Positions 47,493 through 55,760 of a stretch of DNA of 55,790 nucleotides are shown here, piece by piece. Positions within the stretch are counted from its first letter, which is position 1, and every line of letters begins with the position of its first letter. The translations under genes were made by a program, and so were the position numbers. The DNA comes from Methylocella tundrae (lineage in GTDB: Bacteria; Pseudomonadota; Alphaproteobacteria; Rhizobiales; Beijerinckiaceae). The DNA lies in contig NZ_CABFMQ020000084.1 in assembly GCF_901905185.1 (NCBI RefSeq), forward strand, positions 1 through 55,790. The letters are read 5' to 3'. The notes beneath the pieces are model-generated. The model had not been told where the DNA came from. It ran no database searches and worked only from the letters and a program-made list of their open reading frames with translations.

Positions 47493-49118
47493 TCAAGCGC
47501 TATCAAGCCCGCATTTACGCCAACGATAGGCGAGTTGCCGCGCAGTCAGTCCGAGCATTTGCGCGGCCCGCGACTTGTTGCCGCCGCACTGAAGCACGGC
47601 GCGCTGAAGGTCCGCGGCCGAATGCGAGCCTGCGCCAAGATAGGGGCGGACCATTTGCGGAAATGGCGGCGCAAAAGCAGGCGTCTGGGACAACGCTCCT
47701 TCTCCCGCATATTGACCGGTTGGAGTGTTGCTGTCGCCCGCGAGAAACAGCTCGATATCGGCGCCTGTCAACATCGCCTTGTTCGCCAGTAGCACGACGC
47801 GTTCGATCAGATTCGACAGCTGACGGATATTGCCGGGCCAGCGATGATCCTTGAGGCGTTCGATGGCGTCGGCCGTCAGATTGACGTTGCGTTGGTTCGT
47901 CACATTGGCTCGATTGACGAAATGCATCACCAACGCCGGAATATCGCCGCGCCGTTCGGAGAGCGACGGCAACTGGATCGGAATGACGTTGAGACGGTAG
48001 TAAAGATCCGGCCGGAAGCGCCCCTCGGAGGCCTCTGCTTGAAGACTCTTGTTGGTGGCGGCGACGATGCGCATATCCACCTTGATCTCGCGCTTTCCGC
48101 CAAGCCGCGTGATCGTGCTTTCCTGAAGGGTGCGGAGGAGCTTTGTCTGCATCGTCAACGGCAGTTCGCCGATTTCGTCGAGGAAGATGGAGCCGCCATT
48201 GGCCTGTTCGAACCAGCCCGCCCGAGCCTCGGTCGCCCCCGTAAAGGAGCCACGCTCATGTCCGAACAATTCGGATTCGAACAAGGCGTCGGGGATCGCC
48301 GCACAATTGACCTTGACGAACGGCTTGTCGCGGCGCGGGCTCGCAAGATGCAGGGCGCGCGCAAACAATTCCTTGCCGGTGCCCGACTCGCCGAGCAAAA
48401 GCACAGGCGCGTTTGCCGAAGCGACCTGCTCCAATTCGGCGATGGCCTTCAACAAAAGCGGCGACGTGCCAATGATGCCATATCCCGCCGTCCGCGTCTC
48501 GAGAGCCCGCGCCAGCATGTCATTGTGTTGCTCGAGTGCGCGCGTCTTCTTCTCAAGGTTCGCGTTCAGCTCCAGGATCTGCCCGACAAGAGTCGCGAAG
48601 ATGCGAAGTATCGTCATGTCATCGGAAAGCGCGCGGTTGCGATGACGAATCCGGTGACACGCCAAAGCCCCGACCGTCTTCTGGTCGATGCGCACAGGCA
48701 GGGCTATGAAGGACACCGGTCCCTCAGGGAGCTTGCGACGTTCGACGGCCCGCGCCAGAAAAGCCGGCTCCCTGTCGATGTCTTGCACCACTATCAGCTG
48801 CTCGCGGGCGATGACGCGTCCTGTTATGCCCTCGCCCAGCGCATAGGCTCCTCTCTCGGCTCCCTCTTTGGTCAGCCCGTATGAGTAGCGGATGCGATAG
48901 GCGCCGGTGTCGGCGTCAAAAAGAACGATCCTGCCGCGGTTCAGCCCAAGCATCTCCGACATCAGTTGAAGCATCTCGCGCAGGATCTGCTCGATCTGCA
49001 ACCCTTTGCCGATGCGCCCCATGATTTGCTGGATCAGCAGCATCTCCTGCGTCCGCCAAAATGCGGACGATCCGTCGGAGCTGTCCCTGGAACGCGATTT
49101 CTGGCTTGCGTCGGTCAT
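47493..49118 (-). CDS. NifA-like sigma-54-dependent activator with GAF domain
   Basis: 541 residues from ATG 49118. An N-terminal GAF-type sensor (about 25-180; EQILREMLQLMSEMLGLNRG, ALGEGITGRV), then a sigma-54 AAA+ domain: Walker A LLGESGTGKELFARAL, the sigma-54 contact loop GSFTGA (usually GAFTGA), Walker B GGSIFLDEIGEL and sensor RWPGNIRQL. The C-terminal Fis-type HTH is CGGNKSRAAQMLGLTARQLA. It resembles NifA/AnfA-type regulators. It is followed in the same direction by the promoter it probably drives. The GAF ligand is unknown. Confidence 0.93.
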   Translation of the reverse strand: MTDASQKSRSRDSSDGSSAFWRTQEMLLIQQIMGRIGKGLQIEQILREMLQLMSEMLGLNRGRIVLFDADTGAYRIRYSYGLTKEGAERGAYALGEGITGRVIAREQLIVVQDIDREPAFLARAVERRKLPEGPVSFIALPVRIDQKTVGALACHRIRHRNRALSDDMTILRIFATLVGQILELNANLEKKTRALEQHNDMLARALETRTAGYGIIGTSPLLLKAIAELEQVASANAPVLLLGESGTGKELFARALHLASPRRDKPFVKVNCAAIPDALFESELFGHERGSFTGATEARAGWFEQANGGSIFLDEIGELPLTMQTKLLRTLQESTITRLGGKREIKVDMRIVAATNKSLQAEASEGRFRPDLYYRLNVIPIQLPSLSERRGDIPALVMHFVNRANVTNQRNVNLTADAIERLKDHRWPGNIRQLSNLIERVVLLANKAMLTGADIELFLAGDSNTPTGQYAGEGALSQTPAFAPPFPQMVRPYLGAGSHSAADLQRAVLQCGGNKSRAAQMLGLTARQLAYRWRKCGLDSA

Positions 49119-49245
49119 TTGCTCGTTGCGCGGGTTTGCGGCCGTCGGCTGGATATGCGCACATGACCTATGTACCAAAACAGGAAGACGATCGCCATCA
49201 TATTGGCAGGCGGGCTACGGGCGGCGGGAAGGGAAACCTTTCGTC

Positions 49246-49735
49246 TCATTTGCCCATCGTCGCGGCGATCATTTTGAAGATCCGCGGCTCGGCGCATTGA
49301 GACACGTTGAAGCCCAGGAAATTGCACGCAGACTGAGAACGGCCGAACACATTGCCGGGCGCAACGACGATGTCGCTGGCAAGCGCGCGGCGCGCAATGT
49401 CGGCGGGGTCGAGACCTTCAGCGAGGCGGCTCCCAAGAATATGCCGGTCCGAGGCTCGATCCATGGCGCGATCCCGATGGATTTCAGCCGCGCGCTTGTC
49501 CTGCCCGTCGCATGCGGCAGGCGTTCGCGCAGTCCGTCGATAAGCTTTCGATAATCGCCGTCCTTCAGAACGGAGAAAAGGAGGTCGGCGGAAAGATGGC
49601 CGCCGACGAATGACGCGGACGACGCGATCCAGGCCATCGACAGCCGCAAGGCGCGGCGCGGGAACTCAGCGAAGATGTTGTCCTCGATGATTGTATGATC
49701 CGACTGCTCCGCGAGCTTCAAAAGCCCGTGGGCGC
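49246..49735 (-). pseudogene. MocR/GntR-type PLP aminotransferase-domain relic
   Basis: Minus-strand LLKLAEQSDHTIIEDNIFAEF carries the aminotransferase-fold DD/ED block, then jumps (internal deletion) to SASFVGGHLSADLLFSVLKD and RTSARLKSIGIAPWIEPRTG. A frameshift then leads to DIARRALASDIVVAPGNVFG and NVSQCAEPRIFKMIAATMGK. These are C-terminal regions of MocR-like proteins. The N-terminal GntR domain, PLP-lysine region and start are gone. Confidence 0.82.
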
Positions 49736-49767
49736 TGGACGCAGCGCTATGCGCGCGCGGGCCAGCC

Positions 49768-50931
49768 TCACCCGACGGCCCAAGCGCGGTAGCGTTTGCG
49801 GCCGGTGATTTCGCGCAGCCCTGGGCCGATCTCGGCGACGAGGCCCTGGGCGGCCTGTTGGCTGACGCCGAGCTCCCTGGCGATGAGCGGCACGGTGGCG
49901 ACCGGCCTGCTGATGAGAAGCTCGGCGAGGCGCGGCATGTTTGAGGATGCCCTGCGGCCCTTGCACTTTCGCTCGAGAAGCTGGCGCGCCAGCATCAGGC
50001 GGTCGTGCTGGGCGAGGCCCTCGCGGGCGGCCGCCTCGACGATGGCGAGGCCCTGATGGAGGCGGGCCCTCATGGTTTTGGCCGATCCCGGCTTCGGCCT
50101 AAGCGCGCGAAGGCCGAGATGGAGGCATAAGAGATGGGCTTTCGCGCGGCCTCGCCGGCGCAGATGGAGAGCGGCGAGGAGCGGCGCGAGCCAACCCTGG
50201 CGCTGGATCGGCTCAAGCTCGCGCCAGGAGTGCGCCAAGGTGAGCGCGCCAAGAAGCGGCGGCAAGTCGTCGATGTCCGCAACGCCGTGACGCCAGGCCG
50301 CGAGGCGCCCGGCCTCGTCCCATTGTTCATCATAGACGAAGGCGTCTTTTGACAGCGCGAGCGGCGTTGCGCCGGCGCGCTCCAGCGCGCCCGCCGCCGC
50401 CTTTGTCGCGGCGGTGAGTCCGGCGAGCGCGGCGGCAAGATCCGCGTCTTGTCGATCGTCGCGATCGTCCGCCGTCACCGTGTCGCTCTCGTCGTCTTCA
50501 GGCATTTCAGCCGATGGCGCCGGCGCGGCGCGGCCCGCGAGGCGGAGCAGCGTCGTGGGCGACAGCTGCGTCCTGGGATCGAGCGCGAAGGCTTTTCGGC
50601 GGAGGTTCAGATAGGCGCAGGCGCGGGTCAGCGCATGACTGGGGCTGCGCGCGTCCATGCCGGCGTCATTGAGGACGAGGTCTTCGAGATGGACGAGTTC
50701 GCCCTCGGCCCAAAGGGCGGCGCAGCTCTCGGTGAAATCGGCGCGGGCGATCCAGCCGTCACGCACAGGGCTCGCGCGCAAGCGTTCGTCGAGGCGGGCG
50801 AGCGCGTCGTCGGCGGCCGACAGCGGAACGAGGAGGCTGGCGAGATCGGCGGCGGCGACGGCCGCGCGGGAAGTCCGGCCCGGCCCGGCCTGGGCGGATT
50901 TTGCGGGGCTTTGCGGAAAAGCATAAAACAT
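49768..50931 (-). CDS. RHE_PE00001-family (DUF1612/HTH) plasmid protein
   Basis: About 387 residues if started at ATG 50931; the frame is open to 51027 and the true start is uncertain. Blocks in order: LSAADDALARLDERLRASPV, WIARADFTESCAALWAEGEL, LEDLVLNDAGMD (DUF1612-like), a variable acidic linker, LAHSWRELEPIQRQGWLAPL, and a C-terminal helix-turn-helix (ISRPVATVPLIARELGVSQQ). This is a common gene on rhizobial repABC plasmids. Function unestablished, though the HTH suggests DNA binding. Another copy's N-terminus is fused to the dnaE2 relic at 6435-6561. Confidence 0.82.
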   Translation of the reverse strand: MFYAFPQSPAKSAQAGPGRTSRAAVAAADLASLLVPLSAADDALARLDERLRASPVRDGWIARADFTESCAALWAEGELVHLEDLVLNDAGMDARSPSHALTRACAYLNLRRKAFALDPRTQLSPTTLLRLAGRAAPAPSAEMPEDDESDTVTADDRDDRQDADLAAALAGLTAATKAAAGALERAGATPLALSKDAFVYDEQWDEAGRLAAWRHGVADIDDLPPLLGALTLAHSWRELEPIQRQGWLAPLLAALHLRRRGRAKAHLLCLHLGLRALRPKPGSAKTMRARLHQGLAIVEAAAREGLAQHDRLMLARQLLERKCKGRRASSNMPRLAELLISRPVATVPLIARELGVSQQAAQGLVAEIGPGLREITGRKRYRAWAVG

Positions 50932-51246
50932 CAGAAGAATCAACATCGAGAACAAGCACAGACAAGGTACCATGGCAGCAGCCTGCTTCATAGAGGGTCC
51001 AGCCAAGCGCGTTCCAGCTATAAGCACGCCTTCCGGGCCGCGCGCCCTCCCCTGCCCTGCTCTGCGGCTGAAAAAGACGCCTTTTGCCTCTGGCGAGCGG
51101 CGCGAGGGCGCGCGTTTGGCAAGTTAGCGACGCCGATAAACGGTCATTTACTGAGAACTTATGAGTGTGTACAAACGGTCTGGGCAGCCGCGCGAAGCGC
51201 TGATTCGGCCGGCAAAGTCCCGCATTGGGGTCTAAAGGACTGTAAT

Positions 51247-52185
51247 ATGCGCCGTTCGGCGACACGAAACGCCTCCCCTGCCCCGCGCGGCCGCCTCATC
51301 GGCTACGCACGGGTCTCGACCGAGGATCAGGCGACCGACGCGCAGACGGACGAACTCAAGCTCGCCGGCTGCGACGCGATCTATCGTGAGACCGGCTCCG
51401 GCGCCTCACGGACGCGGCCTGAGCTTGCCCGGCTCATGCGGGATATAAAGGCCGGCGACGTGCTGGTCGTGGTCCGCCTCGACCGCCTTGCGCGCTCGGT
51501 GAGCCACCTCCTTGACACCATCGAGCGACTGGAAGACCGCGGCGCGCATTTCCGCTCGCTGCGTGATCCGATCGACACTTCGACGCCGCAGGGCATGTTT
51601 TCGCTGCAGGTGCTGGGCGCCGTGGCCCAGCTCGAGCGGGCGCTGATCTCGGAGAGAACCAAGGCCGGGATCAAGGCCGCGCAGGCGCGGGGCAAGCGCT
51701 CGGGCAATCCGGGCCTGCGCGAGCGTCGCCCCGAGGCTTTGCGGAAAGTGTCCGACGCTCGCGCAAAAACCTACGTCGACGCCCTGCTCGCGTCCGTCGA
51801 CGTCTGGCTGCCGACGGTGCGCCGGATGCGTCCCGATCACCCTTGGGAGGACGTCGTGCGCGTACTCAATCTGAAGCGCCCCGTGCGACCCTGGACGGTC
51901 GAGCGCCTGCGCCGCGCGGTGCGGCGTCTTGTCAGGGAGCATCTGGCCGAGCCGCGCCTCATCGAACGCGCGCAGCGCAAGCCCGCGGAGGACCGCCTGA
52001 CGACGCTGGTTTCTGGCATCGCCATGGCCAATCCAGACATGAGCCTGCGCGAGATCGCCGCCCAGCTCGAGGCGATGCGCGAGCGCACCCCGCGCGGCGG
52101 CGCCCACTGGTCGCCCTCCTCCGTCAAAAACCTTCTCGATCGCGCGAAGAAACTCGGATTGGCGACAGTGATGAGTCTGTCTTGA
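51247..52185 (+). CDS. Serine recombinase/resolvase with extended C-terminus
   Basis: 312 residues. The resolvase catalytic domain begins LIGYARVSTEDQATDAQTDE, with nucleophile Ser24; LVVVRLDRLARSVSHLLDTI gives the conserved R-x-x-R helix, then LQVLGAVAQLERALISERTK. Typical Tn3-type resolvases are near 190 residues; here about 110 extra C-terminal residues contain a second helical, Arg-rich DNA-binding region (EDRLTTLVSGIAMANPDMSL ...). May resolve plasmid multimers or a lost transposon. Divergent from the RHE_PE00001 gene. Confidence 0.92.
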   Translation: MRRSATRNASPAPRGRLIGYARVSTEDQATDAQTDELKLAGCDAIYRETGSGASRTRPELARLMRDIKAGDVLVVVRLDRLARSVSHLLDTIERLEDRGAHFRSLRDPIDTSTPQGMFSLQVLGAVAQLERALISERTKAGIKAAQARGKRSGNPGLRERRPEALRKVSDARAKTYVDALLASVDVWLPTVRRMRPDHPWEDVVRVLNLKRPVRPWTVERLRRAVRRLVREHLAEPRLIERAQRKPAEDRLTTLVSGIAMANPDMSLREIAAQLEAMRERTPRGGAHWSPSSVKNLLDRAKKLGLATVMSLS

Positions 52186-52247
52186 GCCCGGCGTACCGCC
52201 GGCGGCGGCCGACAGCTTTCCTCTTACTGGATTTGCGAACCATTATC

Positions 52248-52541
52248 CTATGCGGAGCAAATGAGCTGCTGCGTCAACCAATTCTCGAGCGTCGGTCGCC
52301 GCCGCATCGAAACTCGCGCATGTTTGCGTGACGAGAGCGGCGTCGCGCGCAGGCATGGGCGGCGATCAGCAGAGCAGGCGCCGCCGAGTTTCCTTCTTTG
52401 CGCCCGGCGCACGAGTTCCGTTGCGACAATCATGGTGACGCAGATTTTGTCGTCTCCGACCCAGGAGATTTGGCGCGCCCCTGCCCCGGTGATTTTTGAT
52501 GAGCCTGCGGTGACGCCGGTGTCGAGCAAGTAGCGCGTCAG
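52248..52541 (-). pseudogene. VapC-like toxin, frameshifted and internally deleted
   Basis: The minus strand near 52541 reads RYLLDTGVTAGSSKITGAGA, then DKICVTMIVATEL, the first half of a PIN domain with the first Asp. After a shift and deletion the C-terminal LLIAAHA and NMREF blocks appear in another frame, ending with LENWL near the stop. The ATG position is mutated to CTG. Non-functional. Confidence 0.75.
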
Positions 52542-52715
52542 AAGACGTCTTTGGGTTTGGCGGGATCGTCCTCAATCTCCAGAAAATCCGCGTCGATCGG
52601 CTCCAAGACCGCCAATGTGCTCGCGTGCACGGGCGGTTCGATCATCAGGGCGTTCGAATTCGATGGGAATGCGCACGGCCTGGTTGCGGCGGTTATAATC
52701 TGATGTATCGCTGTT
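52538..52715 (-). pseudogene. VapB-like (SpoVT/AbrB) antitoxin, frameshifted
   Basis: Upstream of the toxin relic, YNRRNQAVRIPIEFE is the swapped-hairpin start of VapB antitoxins. After a shift, LEPIDADFLEIEDDPAKPKD and VF end at 52538. Partner of the decayed toxin, of a type unrelated to the intact vapBC at 6.7 kb. Confidence 0.75.
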
Positions 52716-53063
52716 CTGACATCGAAATCCTTGAGCCTATGGCATAGACGCCTGCTCGTCCTTGCTGCGTTTCAAGCACTTTCTGGCGCCGCTTTTAGCA
52801 TATTCCTCGTAACTGCGGCGCTAATCCTTCAGGGGATGTGAGACGGGTGGGCTCATCCGGGCGGGTTCGCTAATGGCTCAAGTGGAGGCCAATGTCATGG
52901 GGCGACCAAGGTGGCGGCCTTCCGATCCGGTCAGGCGCGGCCACCAGGCGAAATTTCAACAGCGCAGATCTGGCAGGCGCGCGGTGCGCTCAATGATGTT
53001 GAAAAACAGCCTGTCATAATGCGCGGCGCCTCTGGGTTGAGCGCTATTTGCCACGCATCAAGA
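52716..53063. other. Intergenic, upstream of the repABC partition sites
   Basis: About 350 bases between a broken vapBC and the first parS-like palindrome. No gene recognised. Confidence 0.4.
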
Positions 53064-53079
53064 GTTAGCCGCGGCTAAC
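53064..53079. other. parS: parS-like centromere site 1
   Basis: GTTAGCCGCGGCTAAC is a perfect 16-bp palindrome that fits the RepB-type parS pattern GTTNNNNGCNNNNAAC of repABC replicons. It lies about 190 bases upstream of repA. Confidence 0.8.
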
Positions 53080-53110
53080 AAACGGGATGGGTAGCGATCG
53101 CCCAGCGATA

Positions 53111-53116
53111 TATAAT
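53111..53116 (+). promoter_or_regulatory. Candidate -10 of the repABC operon promoter
   Basis: A consensus -10 (TATAAT) lies between the two parS-like sites, 2 bases before site 2, so RepB/RepA binding could block transcription. No good -35 is visible at 16-18 bases. Confidence 0.45.
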
Positions 53117-53117
53117 T

Positions 53118-53133
53118 GTTAGCCAAGGCTAAC
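53118..53133. other. parS: parS-like centromere site 2
   Basis: GTTAGCCAAGGCTAAC differs from site 1 only at the central two bases (AA instead of GC) and starts 54 bases further right. Confidence 0.65.
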
Positions 53134-53255
53134 AACAGCAGGCGTCTATCCTCGGCGTTAACTGTTCATTAACTCAAAAGCGCTTGCAGAGCGTAGAGAA
53201 TCGGTCCAGTTTTAAGAAATGCGGTAAACTTTCCAATATCGGTAAAACTCCGCAG

Positions 53256-54500
53256 ATGACGCTCCAGCCGAATTCGGATATCGACATGGCGAAGACGCCC
53301 GTAGCAGACATAGCCCCCACCCGGGCCGAGTTGAGGGCGCTGATCCAGCAGCATGGCGCCGAACTGTCGAGCCAGCTCCAGGCCCATCACCGCAGCATAT
53401 TTCCGCCCGAAGCCGAAAAGTCGATCCGGCATTTCAGTCCGGCCGAGGCCGCGAACCTGATTGGCATTCACGAAGGATATTTGCGCCAGGTGGCGGCGGA
53501 AGGGAAGGGCATTTCCCCCACGATCAAGAATGGCCGCCGCAGCTATTCCGTCGATGCGATCCAGGAAATCAGGAAGCATCTCGACCAGGGCGCGCGCGGA
53601 AGCCGCCGTTATCTTCCCCACCGCGCCGCGGGAGAGCATCTTCAGGTCATTAGCGTCATGAATTTCAAGGGCGGCAGCGGCAAGACGACGACCTCAGCCC
53701 ATCTCGCGCAGTATCTCGCGCTGCATGGTTATCGCGTTCTCGCAATCGACCTCGACCCGCAGGCCAGCCTCTCGGCTTTGTTCGGCCACCAGCCGGAGCT
53801 TCATGTCGGCGAGAACGAAACCCTGTATGGGGCGATCCGCTACGATGAACGCCAACGTCCCATCGCGGAGATCGTGCGCGCAACTTACATTCCCGACCTT
53901 CACATCATTCCGGGCAACCTCGAATTGATGGAATTCGAGCATGACACGCCTCGCGCGCTTATGCGGCGCGCCGCCGGCGACACCTTGTTCTTCGCGCGGA
54001 TCGGGCAGGCGATAGCCCAGGCGCAAAATCTCTACGACGTTGTCGTGATCGATTGCCCGCCGCAGCTCGGCTATCTGACGCTTTCGGCTCTCACCGCCGC
54101 GACCGCCGTCCTCATCACCATCCACCCGCAAATGCTCGACGTCATGTCGATGGGGCAGTTCCTCCAAATGACGGGAGACCTGCTGGACGAGGTCTCGCGA
54201 GCCGGCGCGTCGACAAGCTATGACTGGTTGAAGTATCTCGTCACGCGCTTCGAGCCCGGTGACGGTCCGCAGAACCAGATGGTCGCTTTCCTTCGTTCGA
54301 TCTTTGGCGATCACGTCCTGATCCATCCCATGCTGAAAAGCACGGCGATATCCGACGCCGGCCTCACCAATCAGACGATCTTCGAGGTCGAGAGAAACCA
54401 GTTCACCCGGGCGACCTATGACAGGGCCATGGAATCGGTCAATAACGTCAACGCGGAAATTGAAGGTCTGATCCGTCAGGCCTGGGGCAGGGCGGCATGA
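53256..54500 (+). CDS. repA: Plasmid partitioning protein RepA (ParA family)
   Basis: 414 residues from ATG 53256; ATG 53286 and a TTG at 53184 are alternatives. An N-terminal DNA-binding region (HFSPAEAANLIGIHEGYLRQ) precedes the deviant Walker A KGGSGKTTTSAHLAQYLALH, the switch DLDPQASLSALFG and Walker B VVVIDCPPQLGYLT. RepA is the ATPase of repABC partition and the operon autorepressor. ATGA overlap with repB. Confidence 0.96.
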   Translation: MTLQPNSDIDMAKTPVADIAPTRAELRALIQQHGAELSSQLQAHHRSIFPPEAEKSIRHFSPAEAANLIGIHEGYLRQVAAEGKGISPTIKNGRRSYSVDAIQEIRKHLDQGARGSRRYLPHRAAGEHLQVISVMNFKGGSGKTTTSAHLAQYLALHGYRVLAIDLDPQASLSALFGHQPELHVGENETLYGAIRYDERQRPIAEIVRATYIPDLHIIPGNLELMEFEHDTPRALMRRAAGDTLFFARIGQAIAQAQNLYDVVVIDCPPQLGYLTLSALTAATAVLITIHPQMLDVMSMGQFLQMTGDLLDEVSRAGASTSYDWLKYLVTRFEPGDGPQNQMVAFLRSIFGDHVLIHPMLKSTAISDAGLTNQTIFEVERNQFTRATYDRAMESVNNVNAEIEGLIRQAWGRAA

Positions 54501-55558
54501 GCCGAAAAGCACTTTTCACTAATCTCGGCGGCGCCGGCAAGATGAGCGAGTCCGCCGCGACGACGCCGGCCGATCCATCCTCAGCCGGCGAGCCGCCTCG
54601 CGTCAATCGGCTTCGCATGCGGCCGATCCTTGGTTCTCCGGATTTGATATCGGACCCGGCGGCGACTCCCGTCGGAGCGATTGGTCAATCGCTTGGCGAG
54701 TTCAGCGAACGGGCAAAACGCGCCGACGAGATCGAGAGGAAACTGACAGCGGGGCAGGTCATCGTCGAACTCGATCCGGCATTGATTGATCCGTCATTCA
54801 TCGCCGATCGCATGCCCGCGTCGGCGGAGACGGTGGCGAATTTGGCGGAGGCCATTCGCGAACATGGGCAGCTTAATCCGATCCTCGTGAGGCCGCATCC
54901 CGGCGAGGCGGGGCGGTTCCAGGTCGCGTTCGGCCATCGGCGGCTGCGAGCCGTCGCTTCGCTGGGGCAGTCGATCAAAGCCGTCGTGCGCGAGTTGACC
55001 GATGAGCAGCTCGTCATTGCGCAAGGCCAGGAAAATCACGAGCGGAAGGATCTGTCTTACGTCGAAAAGGCGCGCTTCGCGCATCGCCTCGAACAGCGGT
55101 TCAGCCGCGCGACGATCATGGCGGCGCTGTCGATCTACAAGAGCGATCTGTCCAACATGCTGTCGGTGGTGAGCAAGATCCCGGCGGAAGTCATTGATGC
55201 GATCGGACCGGCTCCCGGCACGGGTCGGCGCGGCTGGATCGAGCTCGCCGAGCGCTTCGCGGATGGAAAGTCAGGCGCCGTCATCCGCCGGATGATCGCA
55301 GACCCGGGCTTTCAAGGTCTCGACAGCGATGAGCGGTTCAAAAAGGCGCTCGCGGCCTTGAAGCCGCGCTCGGATCAAAGCCAAATGGAGGTCTGGCCCA
55401 TGGCGGGGGGCGGCAGCCTCGCAAAGGTTACACGCAGCGACGCACGCATTTCGTTGACGATCGATCGGCGGAAATCGCCAGAGTTCGCAGACTTTGTGCT
55501 GAACCGGCTGCGCGATCTTTATCTTGAATTCGAGGCCGCGTCCAAAGAGCGGCCTTGA
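54497..55558 (+). CDS. repB: Plasmid partitioning protein RepB (ParB family)
   Basis: 353 residues. The N-terminal RKALFTNLGGAGKM resembles the RepA-contact segment. The ParB/Srx domain contains EAIREHGQLNPILVRPHPGE and FGHRRLRAVASLG (the R-R arginines), followed by an HTH region KSDLSNMLSVVSKIPAEVID that should bind parS. Starts within repA (ATGA). The repC start follows after about 200 bases. Confidence 0.96.
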   Translation: MSRKALFTNLGGAGKMSESAATTPADPSSAGEPPRVNRLRMRPILGSPDLISDPAATPVGAIGQSLGEFSERAKRADEIERKLTAGQVIVELDPALIDPSFIADRMPASAETVANLAEAIREHGQLNPILVRPHPGEAGRFQVAFGHRRLRAVASLGQSIKAVVRELTDEQLVIAQGQENHERKDLSYVEKARFAHRLEQRFSRATIMAALSIYKSDLSNMLSVVSKIPAEVIDAIGPAPGTGRRGWIELAERFADGKSGAVIRRMIADPGFQGLDSDERFKKALAALKPRSDQSQMEVWPMAGGGSLAKVTRSDARISLTIDRRKSPEFADFVLNRLRDLYLEFEAASKERP

Positions 55559-55603
55559 TGACGTGAGCGTATTTCAGAACCAGCAATCAGGAGAGTGACA
55601 GGC

Positions 55604-55640
55604 AAAAGAAAAAGGCCCCCGAAACGGAGTTCCGGAAGCC
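55604..55640 (-). terminator. Intrinsic terminator of the ctRNA
   Basis: Minus-strand stem of 11 bp including G-T pairs (GGCTTCCGGAA against TTTCGGGGGCC) with loop CTCCG, followed by TTTTTCTTTT at 55604-55613. Stem spans 55614-55640. Confidence 0.88.
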
Positions 55641-55657
55641 CTTCTCGTGTTTTGGCG
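55604..55657 (-). ncRNA. Counter-transcribed antisense RNA of the repABC operon (ctRNA)
   Basis: The minus strand between repB and repC has a promoter of good form: -35 TTGACT (55687-55692), 17-bp spacer, -10 GATTCT (55664-55669). An RNA starting near 55657 would end after the terminator at about 55605, giving some 50 nucleotides. ctRNAs of this size in the repB-repC gap control RepC synthesis and incompatibility in the family. Confidence 0.82.
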
Positions 55658-55760
55658 AATTCGAGAATCTCACTTCCGCGAATCACAGTCAAGAGTCTTG
55701 TCTGAGATTTAGCGTCGATTCGGCGAGCTGATTTCCTTTGCCCGAGCGAGGCTAAGGAAA

